The notes: generated by a model not told the origin, from the letters alone. DNA of 49,256 bases from Mycoplasmataceae bacterium (GCA_031262935.1 JAISGU010000017.1:1-49256), one strand, 5' to 3'; counted from the stretch's first letter, positions 9,190 through 19,745 are shown. Translations and numbers: made by a program.

Positions 9190-10566
9190 ATGAAAAAGAA
9201 AATGTGAAAAACATTATTACCACTTATTACATTAGGAGGTGTAATATCTATTGCTGTTCCTACAATGCTAACAAGTTGTCAAAAGATTCCTATACCAAAA
9301 CCAGATGATACAAGAACTGATATTTCAACAATTGATTGGCAATATGACCTAGGTGGTGATAGTGTATATGCAACACCAGAAAACTATCAAGATGATGCTT
9401 TTGAGCAAGGATTTAAAGAAAAGAATAAAGATAAAGTAAATAATGATTGAACCGAATTAGATGTTTCTGTTGTTAATGCCCAAATAACAATTAAAGCAAA
9501 AGATAATAGCAGCAAATATAGAGGTGAAGTAAAAGGTAACTCTTTGACTTCAACACCAGTTAAAGCAAATATGGATGGTACTAATTGAATTGGTTTATCG
9601 AGTGGCAAAATTATTACAGATCCCTCGATTGGATTAATAATTGGTTACGAAACAGATGATGAAGGCTATAGTTTATCAGGAGTATTAAACATTCCAAGTT
9701 ATGTATGAATTGATAAGAAAGCATATAAAATTATTTCAATTGCCTCTGATGCCTTTGGTTGATGCTTAGAAATTACATCACTAACTTTACCAAGTAGTTT
9801 AACTTCAATTGGTGATTATGCCTTCTATCGTTGTTCAGGGATTACAGGTTCTTTAATTCTGCCAAATACTTTAACTTCAATTGGTGATGGTGCCTTCGCT
9901 GATTGTTTAGGGATTACTGGTTCATTAACTTTACCATCAACTTTAACTTCAATTGGTGATGGTGCCTTCTATGCTTGTTCAGGGATTAGTAAATTGACAA
10001 ATCCAACAGGTAATTTAGGAAACTATTATTCTATTATTGAATATGGTGATGTTAAAATGGTTTTAAACGGGAAAGGACGATTAACTTATGATGGTTCACA
10101 AGTTGTCGGTTGTGTTGCTTTTGGTGATAATTTGGATTTGAGTTCAATAAGAATCACTTCAATTAACAATGATGCCTTCTATGGTTGCTCAGGGATTACT
10201 GGTCCACTAACTTTACCAGATTCTTTAACTTCAATTGGAGACTCTGCCTTCGGTGGTTGCATTGGGATTACAGGTTCTTTAATTATGCCAAATGCCTTAA
10301 CTTTAATTGGCAATAATGCCTTCATGGGTTGCTCAGAAATTACATCACTAGTTTTATCGAGTAATTTAGCTTCAATTGGTGAGCTTGCCTTTTATGGATG
10401 TTTAGCTTGTACAACCGTTACATTTATGGGAACAAATAACCCAGAACTAGACGGTCTACCTAATAGTGGATATAATAATGGCGGATTACAACAAGTAAGA
10501 GAATATGATAATTCCCCTGCTAATGCCACTTATATATTTAACGAAGGGTTGTGAACTAAACAATAA
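9190..10566 (+). CDS. BspA-type leucine-rich-repeat lipoprotein
   Basis: 458 residues. A basic start (MKKKMW), a hydrophobic stretch, then MLTSC with Cys30 form a good lipobox, so it should be lipidated and face outward. Residues 38-43 (RTDIST) echo the module opening of the two surface proteins at 932-4626. From about residue 190 there are tandem LRR_5/BspA units of about 23 residues on the pattern L-LP-L-SIG-AF-C-GITG, six or seven copies in two blocks separated by a GKGRLTYDG linker. The DNA units are near-identical and could recombine. AAAGGAG lies 10 nt before the ATG. Such LRR surface proteins commonly mediate attachment to host cells; that role is inference here. UGA encodes Trp. Confidence 0.85.
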
Positions 10567-10574
10567 TAAACTAT

Positions 10575-10604
10575 AAAAAACGCCAAGTTAGTCGGCGTTT
10601 TTTT
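10575..10604. terminator. Bidirectional rho-independent terminator
   Basis: AAAAAACGCC (10575-10584), loop, GGCGTTTTTTT (10594-10604). The stem is flanked by A and T runs on both sides, so it can end both the lipoprotein mRNA and the convergent rplQ operon. Confidence 0.85.
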
Positions 10605-10640
10605 ATCATTCACTCTGTTTTAATACCTAAATTGTTTTCA

Positions 10641-10997
10641 CTAAACTAATTCAATAATAGCGACTTCAGTTCTATCTCCTGGTCTTTTACCAAGTCTTAA
10701 AACCCTTGTATAGCCACCCTTGCGTGAAGGATATTTTTTAACAATTTCTAGAATCTTTTTTAATAAAGCATTACGATCAAACATTTTGTTTGGCTTAATG
10801 ATTGACATAATTTTTCTTTTAGCTTCAAGTGTACCTTTTTTAGCCAATGTGATAACACCATCAACATGTTTTTGTGTTTCTTTAGCTTTAGTAAAAGTTG
10901 TTTTAATTTTGCCATAAGCAAACACATCACTAACTTGTTGACGAATTACCATTTGTCTTCATGAAGCTGTTTTACCAGGTTTATTTATGTACGACAT
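10641..10997 (-). CDS. rplQ: Ribosomal protein L17
   Basis: 118 residues, normal length for bacterial L17 of the large subunit. The opening MSYINKPGKTASWRQM and the internal ITLAKKGTLEAKRK are diagnostic; TSYNKPGK-W is the usual family start, and the Trp is a UGA codon at 10953-10955. Starting at the later Met at 10950-10952 would lose 15 conserved residues. It begins three bases after the rpoA stop and is the last gene of the alpha operon, ending before the bidirectional terminator. Confidence 0.96.
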
Positions 10998-11000
10998 TAA

Positions 11001-11984
11001 TTAATCCTCTCTAAATTGTAATCCGTATTGAGTAATTTGCTTAATAATTTCACGAAGTGATTTTTTACCAAGATTTTTAATTCTTTCAACTTCTCCACGA
11101 CTCATTGCGGTTAATTCTTGAATAGTTTGAATGCCATGTCTCTTTAAACAGTTATATGAGCGAACAGATAAATTTAAGTCCTCAATTGGAATAGATAATG
11201 TTTGTTGTTTTTTTTGCTCTACTTGTTCATTGATGACTTGGACTTGTTCAATTGTTTCATTAATATCAACTAATGGTTTTAAATGTTCAACTAAGATTTT
11301 GCTTGCCAATGCAATTGCATCGCTAGGAGTAATGGCTCCTGTTGTAGCAACATCAATTGTTAAGATATCACTAATGCCTTGCTTACTAGTTTTTTGTTCT
11401 TCAACAGTATAGCCAACTCTTACAATTGGTGAAAAATTAGAATCTGTAGAAATAATACTTAATGATCCGACAAGTTCACGATTTTCTAAAAATGTTTTAT
11501 AACCACGCCCACGAGTTGCATAAATATCCATTGCAAATTTAGAAGATTCGCTAGTTAAACCACATATGTATAAATCAGGGTTGATAATTGTGAACCCAGT
11601 AGGCAATTCAATATCACTTGCATGGATTTCACCCTTACCTTTTTTATTAACTTTCAATACTGGTCATTGTTCCATTCTCATTGATGATAATTCTTCATCA
11701 TTAATAACATTGGAATCAATTTTGATAATTAAATTTTTTAGATTCAAAACAATTTGCGTTACATCTTCTCTAATGCCATCTATTGCTTGGAATTCATGTG
11801 TGACTCCAGGAATCTTAATTGCAAAAACACTACTACCAGGTACATACGATAGTAACGTTCTTCTTAATGCGTTACCTAAAGTAACCCCAAAACCTTTTTC
11901 TAATGGCTTGATTGTAAATCTTGCAAACTGAGAATTTTTTGTGTCAATCTCTGGGACGATATTATATTTTGTGAATTTTTCCAT
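11001..11984 (-). CDS. rpoA: RNA polymerase alpha subunit
   Basis: 327 residues. The N-terminal dimerisation/assembly domain contains GFGVTLGNALRRTLLS and the basic RGRGY region; the helix-hairpin-helix C-terminal domain (about 250-320) carries LSVRSYNCLKRHGI and MSRGEVERIKNLGKKS. The complete C-terminal domain means UP-element or activator contacts remain possible. A single UGA Trp at 11664-11666 splits it under the standard code. A charged linker (about 215-245) joins the domains. It lies between rpsK and rplQ, as in other Firmicutes. Confidence 0.97.
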
Positions 11985-12009
11985 ATTTAAGTGCTCCTAA
12001 TTATACTAA

Positions 12010-12429
12010 TTAACGTGGTTTTTTGGGTGGCCTACAACCATTATGTGGAATTGCTGTAACATCATTCATTTCTGTTATCGTTAATCCACTTGCTGCGAGT
12101 TGTCTAATGGCAGTGTCTTTACCTTGACCTGTTCCGTTTACATTGACAACTACACTTTTAAGTCCCATTATCATTGCTGCTTTTGCAGCAGCTGCTGCAG
12201 CTAACCCCGCAGCATATGGTGTAGATTTTTTACTGCCTTTATATCCACACGCTCCTGACGAACTTCAAGCTATTGCATTACCATTTAAATCTGTGATAGT
12301 AACGATGGTGTTATTAACTGTTGAGTGAATGTGAGCGACACCATTAACGCTTGCAAGTTTTTTTTTCTTTTTAGATTTTGGTTTTTTAGCAGTCTTTACT
12401 TCTGCTTGTTGTTTTTTAACTTCTGCCAT
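12010..12429 (-). CDS. rpsK: Ribosomal protein S11
   Basis: 139 residues. Small-subunit platform protein. The core reads [20 protein letters not shown] then [13 protein letters not shown] and ends in GCRPPKKPR, the conserved S11 tail. The N-terminus carries about 25 Lys/Ala-rich residues, slightly longer than typical. The start ATG is at 12427-12429 with GGAG upstream. UGA Trp falls in IAWSSSG. It starts eight bases after the rpsM stop and is followed by rpoA after 25 bases. Confidence 0.96.
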
Positions 12430-12437
12430 GCTACTCC

Positions 12438-12812
12438 TTATTTAGTTTCTACTTTCTTGTTTGCAATTGTCTTACGTGGTCCTTTTCTTGTCCTAGCATT
12501 TGATTTTGTTCTTTGACCTCTAGTTGGCAATCCTTTACGGTGTCTTAACCCACGATAACAACCAATTTCAATAAGACGTTTTATATCCATTGCTATGTTT
12601 CGTCTTAAATCACCTTCAGTTGTTAATTTAATTGCGACTTCACGAATTGCTGCTAGTTCTGTGTCAGTTAGCTCACTAACTCTTTTTTCAACATCAATGT
12701 TTGCTTTTTTGCAAATCATTTTACCAGTTGGAATACCAATACCATAAATTGCTGTTAGAGCATATGGTACCTTTTTATTGTTTGGGATATCTACCCCTAA
12801 TAATCTTGCCAT
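12438..12812 (-). CDS. rpsM: Ribosomal protein S13
   Basis: 124 residues, standard length. Small-subunit head protein contacting tRNAs and the inter-subunit bridge. Diagnostic segments: [46 protein letters not shown] and the basic tail. Member of the infA-led operon between rpmJ and rpsK. Confidence 0.97.
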   Translation of the reverse strand: MARLLGVDIPNNKKVPYALTAIYGIGIPTGKMICKKANIDVEKRVSELTDTELAAIREVAIKLTTEGDLRRNIAMDIKRLIEIGCYRGLRHRKGLPTRGQRTKSNARTRKGPRKTIANKKVETK

Positions 12813-12829
12813 TTATTTTTTTTAACCTA

Positions 12830-12943
12830 TTATCCTTGTCTTTGTTTATGCTTAGGATTTTTGCAAATAACTATTACACGCCCATGACGTTTAATGACTT
12901 TACAATCTTTGCATATCGGTTTTACACTTGCTCTTACTTTCAT
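12830..12943 (-). CDS. rpmJ: Ribosomal protein L36
   Basis: 37 residues, the usual L36 length, and too short for many gene finders. It opens [14 protein letters not shown] and has [11 protein letters not shown] at the end; the Cys-x2-Cys ... Cys-x4-His set is the zinc-binding form. It sits between infA and rpsM, the conserved position, three bases after the infA stop. Confidence 0.94.
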   Translation of the reverse strand: MKVRASVKPICKDCKVIKRHGRVIVICKNPKHKQRQG

Positions 12944-12946
12944 TAA

Positions 12947-13159
12947 TTAACCCCTGTATGTAATTCTTCCGCGTGTTAAGTCATATGGACTCAACTCAAC
13001 CGTAACAGTATCACCCTTTAAAATCTGAATGTGATGCATTCGCATTTTACCGGATACGCTCGCAGTGACAACTACCTTATTCTCTAATTCGACTTTGTAA
13101 GTACTATTATTTAATACTTCTTTTACAATTCCATTTATTGCTATTGCGTCTTTTGCCAT
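12947..13159 (-). CDS. infA: Translation initiation factor IF-1
   Basis: 70 residues, an S1/OB-fold factor that binds the ribosomal A site during initiation. Recognisable parts: [33 protein letters not shown] and the ending [11 protein letters not shown] minus-strand TATAAT at 13175-13180 gives a leader of only about 9 nt, with no Shine-Dalgarno sequence. infA therefore heads its own transcript instead of following map directly. Confidence 0.95.
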   Translation of the reverse strand: MAKDAIAINGIVKEVLNNSTYKVELENKVVVTASVSGKMRMHHIQILKGDTVTVELSPYDLTRGRITYRG

Positions 13160-13174
13160 TTAGTTGTGGTAAAC

Positions 13175-13180
13175 ATTATA
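13175..13180 (-). promoter_or_regulatory. -10 box of the infA-rplQ operon
   Basis: Minus-strand TATAAT, preceded by an AT-rich tract. The predicted start is about 9 nt before the infA ATG. It splits the ribosomal block into two transcription units together with the terminator at 13241-13268. Confidence 0.55.
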
Positions 13181-13240
13181 GAGTAAAAATAAAAATAATG
13201 TTAAATTATTCGTAACTATTGCAGATTAAATAGACATCGT

Positions 13241-13268
13241 GGAAAAACATACATTCATTAGAATGTAT
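13241..13268 (-). terminator. Terminator after map
   Basis: Read on the minus strand: ATACATTC, loop TAAT, GAATGTAT, then GTTTTTCC. The 8-bp perfect stem and U run fit a rho-independent terminator for the rpsJ-map transcript. The 81 bp between it and the map stop holds another small hairpin (13303-13321) and no gene. Confidence 0.6.
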
Positions 13269-13349
13269 ATTGGCGTTAGCTCTTGCAATTTACATATTCT
13301 GTCTAATACACTATGTATTAGGAGTTTTCTTTTTAATATCGGTGAATAG

Positions 13350-14096
13350 TTACAAAGTAAGAATTTCAGGTGTGTCGTCTTTAATTAAAATCATATGTTC
13401 TCAATGACATGTCTGTTTGTGATTAGAAGCAATGACGGTTCAATTATTTTTCTTATCAATATAGTACTTATTATTTTTAGTAAACAGCATTGGTTCAATA
13501 CATAAAGTCATATTGTTTACAAGTTTTGTCCCAGTATGTTGTTTACCATAATTCAAGATTAATGGAGCTTCATGTATTTTATTACCACAACCGTGTCCAC
13601 CATAATCTCTTATTACTTCATAACCGTATTGATTAGCCGTTCTTTCGATTTCGTTACTAATGTCACCGATGTAATTACCAGCTTTTGCTATTTTGATAGC
13701 GTTCATTAACGCTTCATAAGTTGCTTTTGAAATATTTTCATTATCTTGATTATCTGGATTCATATTTATTGTAAAAGCAGCATCACAGACGTGGTTGTTA
13801 TAAGTAACACCGACATCAAAAGTAATTAAATCATTTTCTTTAATTTGATAATCATTTGGTATTCCATGAATAATTTGATCATTAATAGAAATACAAATGT
13901 GTTTTGAAAATCCGTTATATTGATAAAAACTGCAAGTAGCATCATTTTTAGCAATAATGTCTCGTGCCATTCCATCCAAATCATTTAAACTTACACCAAC
14001 CCTGCAATTTTTAATTAATGCAGTTCTTACTTTTTTTCAGATTTCTGCTGCTTTTTTAATTTGTTGAACATCATATTCGCTTTTAATAATGATCAT
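13350..14096 (-). CDS. map: Methionine aminopeptidase, type I
   Basis: 248 residues. Removes the initiator Met from nascent proteins. The five metal ligands are present: Asp94 (FDVGV), Asp105 (VCDAAF), His168 (GGHGCG), Glu201 (IEPM), Glu233 (WEHM); substrate-site His77 sits in IIHGIP. The C-terminus WEHMILI then DDTPEILTL is typical. Several UGA Trp break the frame under the standard code, including one near residue 20 and one in WEHM. It starts four bases after the adk stop, the conserved secY-adk-map order. Confidence 0.95.
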
Positions 14097-14100
14097 TTAA

Positions 14101-14742
14101 TTATTTAATTAAACCCCTAAGTTCTTTTTTAATATCGTTTAAATCTTTATTACCATCAATAATGTGAAAACCGTTTTGATTCTTATAAAAATCAATTAAT
14201 GGTTTGGTAGCTGTTTCATAGACATCAAAACGAGTTTTCATTGTTTGTTCGTTATCATCTTTTCTTTGAATTAATGTGACTCCATCATAATCACAAATAT
14301 CAACAACTTTAGATGGTTTAAAATAAATGTTGTAAATAGCTCCGCACTTTGGGCAAAGTCTTCTACCAGCAACTCTTTTAATAGCAATTTCTTTAGGGAT
14401 ATTGATTAACAAAATTAAATCAACATGACAAATAGATTTTAAAAATTCTGCTTGTTTAAGACTTCTTGGATAGCCATCTAAAATAAATGGTTTATTTAAT
14501 TTGATTAATTTATCAATTTCATCTTTCATTACGGCATTGGTTAGTTCATCTTTCACTAATGCCCCTGTTGAAACAGCGTGATGTAATTGTTTGCCTAACT
14601 CATTACCACTATCGATCGTTTTTCTAAATAAATCTCCAGTAGAAATATGATTAAAATCGTATTCCTTGACTAAGAATTCACTAATTGTTCCTTTACCACT
14701 TCCTGGCACCCCCAATAGGACAACACTATTAACGTTTATCAT
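14101..14742 (-). CDS. adk: Adenylate kinase, zinc-type lid
   Basis: 213 residues. Catalyses ATP + AMP to 2 ADP. P-loop GVPGSGKGT at residues 11-19, STGDLFR in the AMP-binding part, LDGYPRS, and a long lid with CPKC ... CDYD, the Cys3-Asp zinc site of Gram-positive long-form enzymes. The ATG overlaps the secY end by 7 nt, which suggests translational coupling. Confidence 0.97.
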   Translation of the reverse strand: MINVNSVVLLGVPGSGKGTISEFLVKEYDFNHISTGDLFRKTIDSGNELGKQLHHAVSTGALVKDELTNAVMKDEIDKLIKLNKPFILDGYPRSLKQAEFLKSICHVDLILLINIPKEIAIKRVAGRRLCPKCGAIYNIYFKPSKVVDICDYDGVTLIQRKDDNEQTMKTRFDVYETATKPLIDFYKNQNGFHIIDGNKDLNDIKKELRGLIK

Positions 14743-16157
14743 AATTGTTCAACCTTTGTTTTTTCTGTGGATGTGTTCTTGATAGCTTCATCCATAAATC
14801 TTGATTCAATTCTTCTTCTTTCAACGTTATAACCACTAGTCGTAGACGCTGATTTAATGGAATTTCATAATTCTAATGTTGCAGTAACAATAATAATCAT
14901 TCCTGTTCCACCCAATGCTAACCCACTAGGGATACCAGATACTTGACTTAAGATATATGGCAATACAGCAATAATTCCTAGAAATGGTCCGCCAAGTCAG
15001 TTGATACGATTTAAAACTCTTGTAATATGCTTCTCGGTATCTTCACCGTTTTTTACGCCTGGGATAAATTTACCTGATTTTTCAAAATTTTCTGATAGTT
15101 GTTGTGGGTTTATTTGTACATAACTATAAAAGAAAGAGAATAAGACAATAAGCACAAAATATAAAAGGAGACCACTCCAACTATTTAGGGTTAAATATTT
15201 TAAAACAAAGTCTTTTCCTGCAGATCAATTACCCAAAAATTGAGCAATAGTACCAGGAATAGTTAAAATTGATGAAGCAAAAATTACTGGGATAACACCA
15301 GCGGAATTTAATTTAATTGGTAAAAATGGTAAGTCTTCTACTTTATTAGTAAGACCTTGTCCAGTTTGTTGTACAGGAATTTTTCTCGTTGCACCATTAA
15401 CGAAAATAACTGCAAACAAAATACCAACAAAAAATAAGATGTACAATCCTTCTGATAAAACAAGATTAATGATGTAATTAGAAGATTGTACATCCATTTT
15501 CCCCTTAATGTATTGAAATGATGTTGTAAAATTTGGAACAATATTAGCAACGATACCAGCAAGAATTAATAGAGTAACACCTTGCCCGACACCACGTTTA
15601 GTAATAATATCACCAATAAAAATGCATATATAAGTACCTGCAGTAAATATTGTCATTAAAGCAATAATTTTGCCTGCACTAATATCACTCAATGAAGTTT
15701 GACCAAAAATTTTTATACCAGAATCACTATTTTGTAGCAATAAAGCTAATACAGCATAACTTTGAGCTATACAAAAAGGTAATGTTAAAACACGAGTAAT
15801 AACTTCTAGTTTTCTCCTACCCCTTTCGCCAAGTTTAGCCATACGTGCCATAGGCTTAACTAAATCTGTTGATAATAATTGAACAATAATCTGTGCTGTA
15901 ATATAAGGGCCTACGCCGACAGCAAATAACGAAAGACGATTTAATCCACCACCAGCTAGTAAATTTAGCATACTGGCGAAAGAATTGCTATCATCTTTTT
16001 TCATGCCTGAAATATCAATTCCTGGAACCGTAATAGAAGAACCAAGACGGAACATAATTAAAAGAAAAAGGGTAATACCTAAAGCAGAAATGACTGTTTT
16101 GTTAGTAAAGATTCCTTTTAAATGGTTTTTTATTCCTTTATTAGTCCTTTTCTCCAT
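14736..16157 (-). CDS. secY: Protein translocase subunit SecY
   Basis: 473 residues with ten predicted membrane segments; the central channel of the Sec translocon. Recognisable: [13 protein letters not shown] at the first segment, [34 protein letters not shown], and the late [19 protein letters not shown] loop. The C-terminal half is only continuous with UGA as Trp (first at 15225). Reading UGA as Trp also moves the stop to TAA at 14736, producing the 7-nt overlap with adk. Lies between rplO and adk. Confidence 0.96.
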
Positions 16158-16162
16158 GAGAA

Positions 16163-16609
16163 TTATTTTACAATTTCAATTGTTCCTTTAGCTGCTTCCA
16201 CAGCTTTTTTAGCACCTTCAGTAATAATGTTAATTTTTAATGTGATAGATTTAATTAATTTTGTATTACCAATAACTTTAATTGGTAATTTGTTATTTTT
16301 GATGATTCTTTTTTCTATTAGTGATTTGTAATCAACTACATCTAATTTAGATTTATTAATTTGATCTAATGTAACAACGTTGTAGTTAGATTTAAAATTA
16401 AAATTATTAAAACCTACTTTAGGTATTTTACGATAAATTGGAGTTTGTCCACCCTCAAATCCAAGTCTTACATGACCAGATTTTCTTTGTTTCTGACCTT
16501 TAGTTCCTTTGCCACCAGTTTTACCAATACCACTACCAAAACCACGACCATAAGTTTTTCTTTTGTGTCCACGGCTCCCTTTTGTATATTTAAGATTATT
16601 CAATTCCAT
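16163..16609 (-). CDS. rplO: Ribosomal protein L15
   Basis: 148 residues. Central large-subunit assembly protein. The Gly/Arg-rich N-terminus ([28 protein letters not shown]) and [20 protein letters not shown] are diagnostic. No rpmD (L30) lies between rpsE and rplO, usual for mollicutes. Confidence 0.96.
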   Translation of the reverse strand: MELNNLKYTKGSRGHKRKTYGRGFGSGIGKTGGKGTKGQKQRKSGHVRLGFEGGQTPIYRKIPKVGFNNFNFKSNYNVVTLDQINKSKLDVVDYKSLIEKRIIKNNKLPIKVIGNTKLIKSITLKINIITEGAKKAVEAAKGTIEIVK

Positions 16610-16623
16610 ATTTTACTCCTTCT

Positions 16624-17253
16624 TTATAAAGACTTAATGTCTTTGTCTCTTAAATCTGCAAAATATTTTGGATGTTTTTGATTTAATAAACCGTTAAGTG
16701 TTGCTCTAACCATGTTAATTGATGTGTTACTACCAAGATTTTTTGTATAAATATCTTTAAACCCTGCCAATTCAATAACGGCACGAATTGCACCACCAGC
16801 AACAATACCAGTACCGACTGGAGCTGGTTTTAATAAAACCTTGCTTGCTCCGTGTCTTCCTACAATTTCATGATAAACTGTAAAGTTTTTATTCATGATA
16901 ATCGATGAAACGTTGTTGTTAGCGTTTTTAATTGCTTTTCTAATGGCATTTGGAACTTCGGTAGATTTACCAATTCCAAAACCAACCTTACCGTGTTTAT
17001 CACCAACAACAACAAGCGCAGAGAACCTCATATGACGTCCACCCTTAGTTGTTTTGTTAATTCTTTTAATACCAACAACTTTTTCTTCAAAACCAGTACG
17101 ACTAGTTCTTGTGTTGGTTCTTTTTTTAAAACTTGTTATTGGTTTTTTATTAATTCTTTCTTTTGTTTCTGTGTTTGCTTTAGAAGCAGAAACATCAACT
17201 TTAGTTGTTGCCTCTTCATTTGTTGCTTCTATTTTTTCTTTATTTTCTAACAT
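16624..17253 (-). CDS. rpsE: Ribosomal protein S5 with N-terminal extension
   Basis: 209 residues against about 165 in most bacteria. The first 55 residues are charged and low complexity (Glu/Lys/Thr/Asn), then comes the S5 double-stranded RNA-binding domain ([21 protein letters not shown] split across 60-80) and the C-terminal domain ending near [11 protein letters not shown]5 lies at the mRNA entry side and affects fidelity; similar extensions are known in mollicute S5. Confidence 0.95.
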   Translation of the reverse strand: MLENKEKIEATNEEATTKVDVSASKANTETKERINKKPITSFKKRTNTRTSRTGFEEKVVGIKRINKTTKGGRHMRFSALVVVGDKHGKVGFGIGKSTEVPNAIRKAIKNANNNVSSIIMNKNFTVYHEIVGRHGASKVLLKPAPVGTGIVAGGAIRAVIELAGFKDIYTKNLGSNTSINMVRATLNGLLNQKHPKYFADLRDKDIKSL

Positions 17254-17283
17254 TTTACGTTCCTTCCAGAATATTTATTTTCT

Positions 17284-17640
17284 TTAAAATTTTAATCCCG
17301 CTTTTCTTGCGGCATTTGCAAGAGCTTCAATTTGACCGTGATAAGGATTACCACCTCGATCAAAGACAACTTCTTTAACTTGTTTCGCTAATGCTTTTTT
17401 AGCAACATCAGTACCAACTTCTTTAGCGGTTGCAATTGTTGCTTTTTTCTTTAATTGTTTAGTTGATGATGATGCAATTGTTTTCATTGAACCATCATCT
17501 ATAACCTGAGCAATTAAGTGATTATTAGATTTTGAGATTACTAATCTTGGTTTGGCGTTTGCATTAATTTTCAAACGATTAGTAATCCGTTTATGTCTTA
17601 ATTGTTTTTTAGATTTTCTGTTAACATTGACTTGTTTCAT
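17284..17640 (-). CDS. rplR: Ribosomal protein L18
   Basis: 118 residues, normal length. Binds 5S rRNA. Typical features: the basic N-terminus (KKQLRHKRITNRLK), RLVISKSNNHLIAQVIDD, and the ending VVFDRGGNPYHGQIEALANA(A)R. It lies between rplF and rpsE. Confidence 0.96.
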   Translation of the reverse strand: MKQVNVNRKSKKQLRHKRITNRLKINANAKPRLVISKSNNHLIAQVIDDGSMKTIASSSTKQLKKKATIATAKEVGTDVAKKALAKQVKEVVFDRGGNPYHGQIEALANAARKAGLKF

Positions 17641-17654
17641 ATCGCTTATACCTC

Positions 17655-18239
17655 TTATTTCTTAGTTCCACCGCTTGCTCCGCCAGTAGCAGCTCCTGCG
17701 CCTTCTGCAGTCTTACCAACCTTACGAACAATAATTTCATCGCTATACATAATACCTTTACCATTATATGGCTCAGGTTTTCTTGTAGCTCTTACGTTTG
17801 CAGCAAATTCTCCAACTACAATTTTATCAAAACCATTAATAAGAATTTCTGTTGGTGTAGGACAAGCCACTTTTAACCCTGAAGGGATATCAAAAGCAAC
17901 TGGATGACTAAAACCTATAGCGAGATTTAATTTATTCCCCGTAACATTTGCTTTGTAGCCAACACCAACAATTTTTAATTTTTTTTCATACCCTTTAGAC
18001 AATCCGACCAAAGCATTAGTGATGTTGCTTGCTACCGTTCCTTGAAAGACATTAGATTTTGTTTCTTGGTTTTTCCTAATTACTTTAATAATACCATTGC
18101 TATTCTCGATTGTTAGTAAATCACTAGGATATTTGACTGTTAAATTACCGCTTGGTGATTTAAAATCAACACGATCATTAGTGATTGTTACATTGACATT
18201 TGCTGGAATAGTTAATAATTTATTTCCTTTACGACTCAT
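17655..18239 (-). CDS. rplF: Ribosomal protein L6 with Ala/Gly tail
   Basis: 194 residues. Two L6 domains are visible (SRKGNKLLTIPANV at the start, GVGYKANV and PEPYNGKGI later). The last 20 residues (EGAGAATGGASGGTKK at the end) are a Gly/Ala/Thr tail not usual in L6. Start ATG 18237-18239 is chosen over the in-frame upstream ATG at 18252-18254 because MSRKGNK is the conserved opening and a GGGGGGAG ribosome-binding site lies just before it. Confidence 0.95.
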   Translation of the reverse strand: MSRKGNKLLTIPANVNVTITNDRVDFKSPSGNLTVKYPSDLLTIENSNGIIKVIRKNQETKSNVFQGTVASNITNALVGLSKGYEKKLKIVGVGYKANVTGNKLNLAIGFSHPVAFDIPSGLKVACPTPTEILINGFDKIVVGEFAANVRATRKPEPYNGKGIMYSDEIIVRKVGKTAEGAGAATGGASGGTKK

Positions 18240-18250
18240 ACTCCCCCCTA

Positions 18251-18649
18251 TCACACATAAGCAATTACTTCGCCACCCAAATTATTCTTACGAGCAACCT
18301 TATCAGTTACGATTCCTTTGCTTGTTGAAATAACAGCTACCCCTAAACCGTTTAAAACACGTGGTAGCTTGTCGACACTCTGATAGACTTTTAAACCTGG
18401 TTTGGAAATTTGTTTAATTCCATTAATGCTTGGCATATTATTCTTATATTTTAATGTAATTAAAGTATTGGTTACCTTTTTAGATTTAGGCCGTTTTACT
18501 TGTTCAAAATTAGCAATGTATCCTTCGTCCATTAATACTTTTAATATTGATGAGATTGTTTTAGATGTATGTACTAAAACATTTTGATGTCTTGCCTTTG
18601 TTGCGTTTTTCACTCTGACACATAAGTCAGCAATTGGATCTATATACAT
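18251..18649 (-). CDS. rpsH: Ribosomal protein S8
   Basis: 132 residues, standard length. Central-domain 16S binder and, in many bacteria, the regulator of the spc operon. Diagnostic: DPIADLCVRVKNA near the start, RVLNGLGVAVISTSKGI and VARKNNLGGEVIAYV at the end. It starts 10 bases after rpsN. Confidence 0.97.
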   Translation of the reverse strand: MYIDPIADLCVRVKNATKARHQNVLVHTSKTISSILKVLMDEGYIANFEQVKRPKSKKVTNTLITLKYKNNMPSINGIKQISKPGLKVYQSVDKLPRVLNGLGVAVISTSKGIVTDKVARKNNLGGEVIAYV

Positions 18650-18659
18650 TTTTTACCCC

Positions 18660-18845
18660 TTATCATGATGCTTTCTTTAACCCTGGAATTGCACCTTTGT
18701 ATGCTAATTCTCTTAAGCAAATACGGCATAATCCCGTTTTGCTATTTACTGCGTGTGGCCTACCACACCTGACACAACGATGATATTCTCTTGTCGAGAA
18801 TTTTTGATGTCTTTTTTGTTTTGCTATTAATGATTTTTTTGCCAT
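18660..18845 (-). CDS. rpsN: Ribosomal protein S14, zinc-type
   Basis: 61 residues, the short zinc-binding (type Z) S14. Cys motif [10 protein letters not shown] ... CRICLRELA. The final Trp is a UGA codon (18663-18665), and the true stop is TAA at 18660, giving the conserved GLKKASW end. Located between rplE and rpsH. Confidence 0.96.
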
Positions 18846-18863
18846 GTTTTCCTTTTCTATTAT

Positions 18864-19412
18864 TTACCTTTTTTTCATAAAGGGCAATCCTACTGCTGTT
18901 AATAATGCTCTTGCGATTTCGTCTTTTTTAGATGATGTCACAAATGTGACATCAAATCCACTAACACGCTTAATGTCATCATAATTAATTTCAGTAAAGA
19001 TAATTTGTTCTTTAATGCCTAATGTGTAATTACCATGCCCATCGAAAGCATTATTATTTAATCCTTTGAAATCACGAACACGAGGTAAAGCAATATTGAT
19101 TAAGTTTTCGATGAAGTTTCACATTCTTTCGCCACGTAAAGTTACTTTAACACCGATTGGTTGATTCTCTCGTAGCTTAAATGTTGCGATAGCTTTTTTT
19201 GATTTAGTAAGAATTGGCTTCTGCCCTGTAATTTGTTCTACTTCCTTAGCAACTGTTTCAATTAATTTTGCATCTTGTGTTGCAGCACCTACACCAGCGT
19301 TAATTACAATCTTTTCAAGTTTTGGAATTTGCATTACTGATTTAAACTTGAATTGTTTTGTTAATTCTTCTTTAATTAATTTCTCATATTTAACTTTTAA
19401 ATTTAAACTCAT
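18864..19412 (-). CDS. rplE: Ribosomal protein L5
   Basis: 182 residues. Binds 5S rRNA and contacts P-site tRNA. The N-terminal part has [16 protein letters not shown] and [18 protein letters not shown]; after a UGA Trp at 19119 it continues to [11 protein letters not shown], the conserved L5 C-terminus. Starts two bases after the rplX stop. Confidence 0.96.
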
Positions 19413-19414
19413 AA

Positions 19415-19744
19415 TTATTTTCCTTTCCCAGTAACTTCTGCGTTTGTTTTTTTAGCAATTCTTACTTTAATACCATCTTTATTTTTAGAATATCTAATTT
19501 TCGAGATCCCTTGAGGCGCTTTAGCAACCACCAATGCAAGTTTACACAAAGGAATGCCAACTTCTTTTTCAAGAATCCCTCCTTTTTCATTTTTTGCATT
19601 AGCTTTTTTATGCATTTTAACTTTATTTAACCCTTCAACTGTTGCTGTATTATTTTTATTGTTAATAGATAAAACAATACCTTCTTTAGTAACTAATTTA
19701 CCAGCAATTACTCTTACCTTATCACCTTTTTTAATTCTTTGCAT
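19415..19744 (-). CDS. rplX: Ribosomal protein L24
   Basis: 109 residues, normal length. KOW motif at the N-terminus (RIKKGDKVRVIAGKLVTKEG) and GLNKVKMHKKANA. An assembly initiator for the large subunit, near the tunnel exit. The stop lies two bases before rplE; one base separates it from rplN. Confidence 0.96.
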   Translation of the reverse strand: MQRIKKGDKVRVIAGKLVTKEGIVLSINNKNNTATVEGLNKVKMHKKANAKNEKGGILEKEVGIPLCKLALVVAKAPQGISKIRYSKNKDGIKVRIAKKTNAEVTGKGK

Positions 19745-19745
19745 A

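Noticed and set aside
9780-10410. CRISPR-like array
   Set aside because: The regular repeats are in frame and encode LRR units of the lipoprotein; spacing and sequence vary as protein repeats do.
16993-17287. Plus-strand hydrophobic reading frames opposite rpsE and other ribosomal genes
   Set aside because: They are antisense shadows of Lys-rich coding sequence, without ribosome-binding sites.
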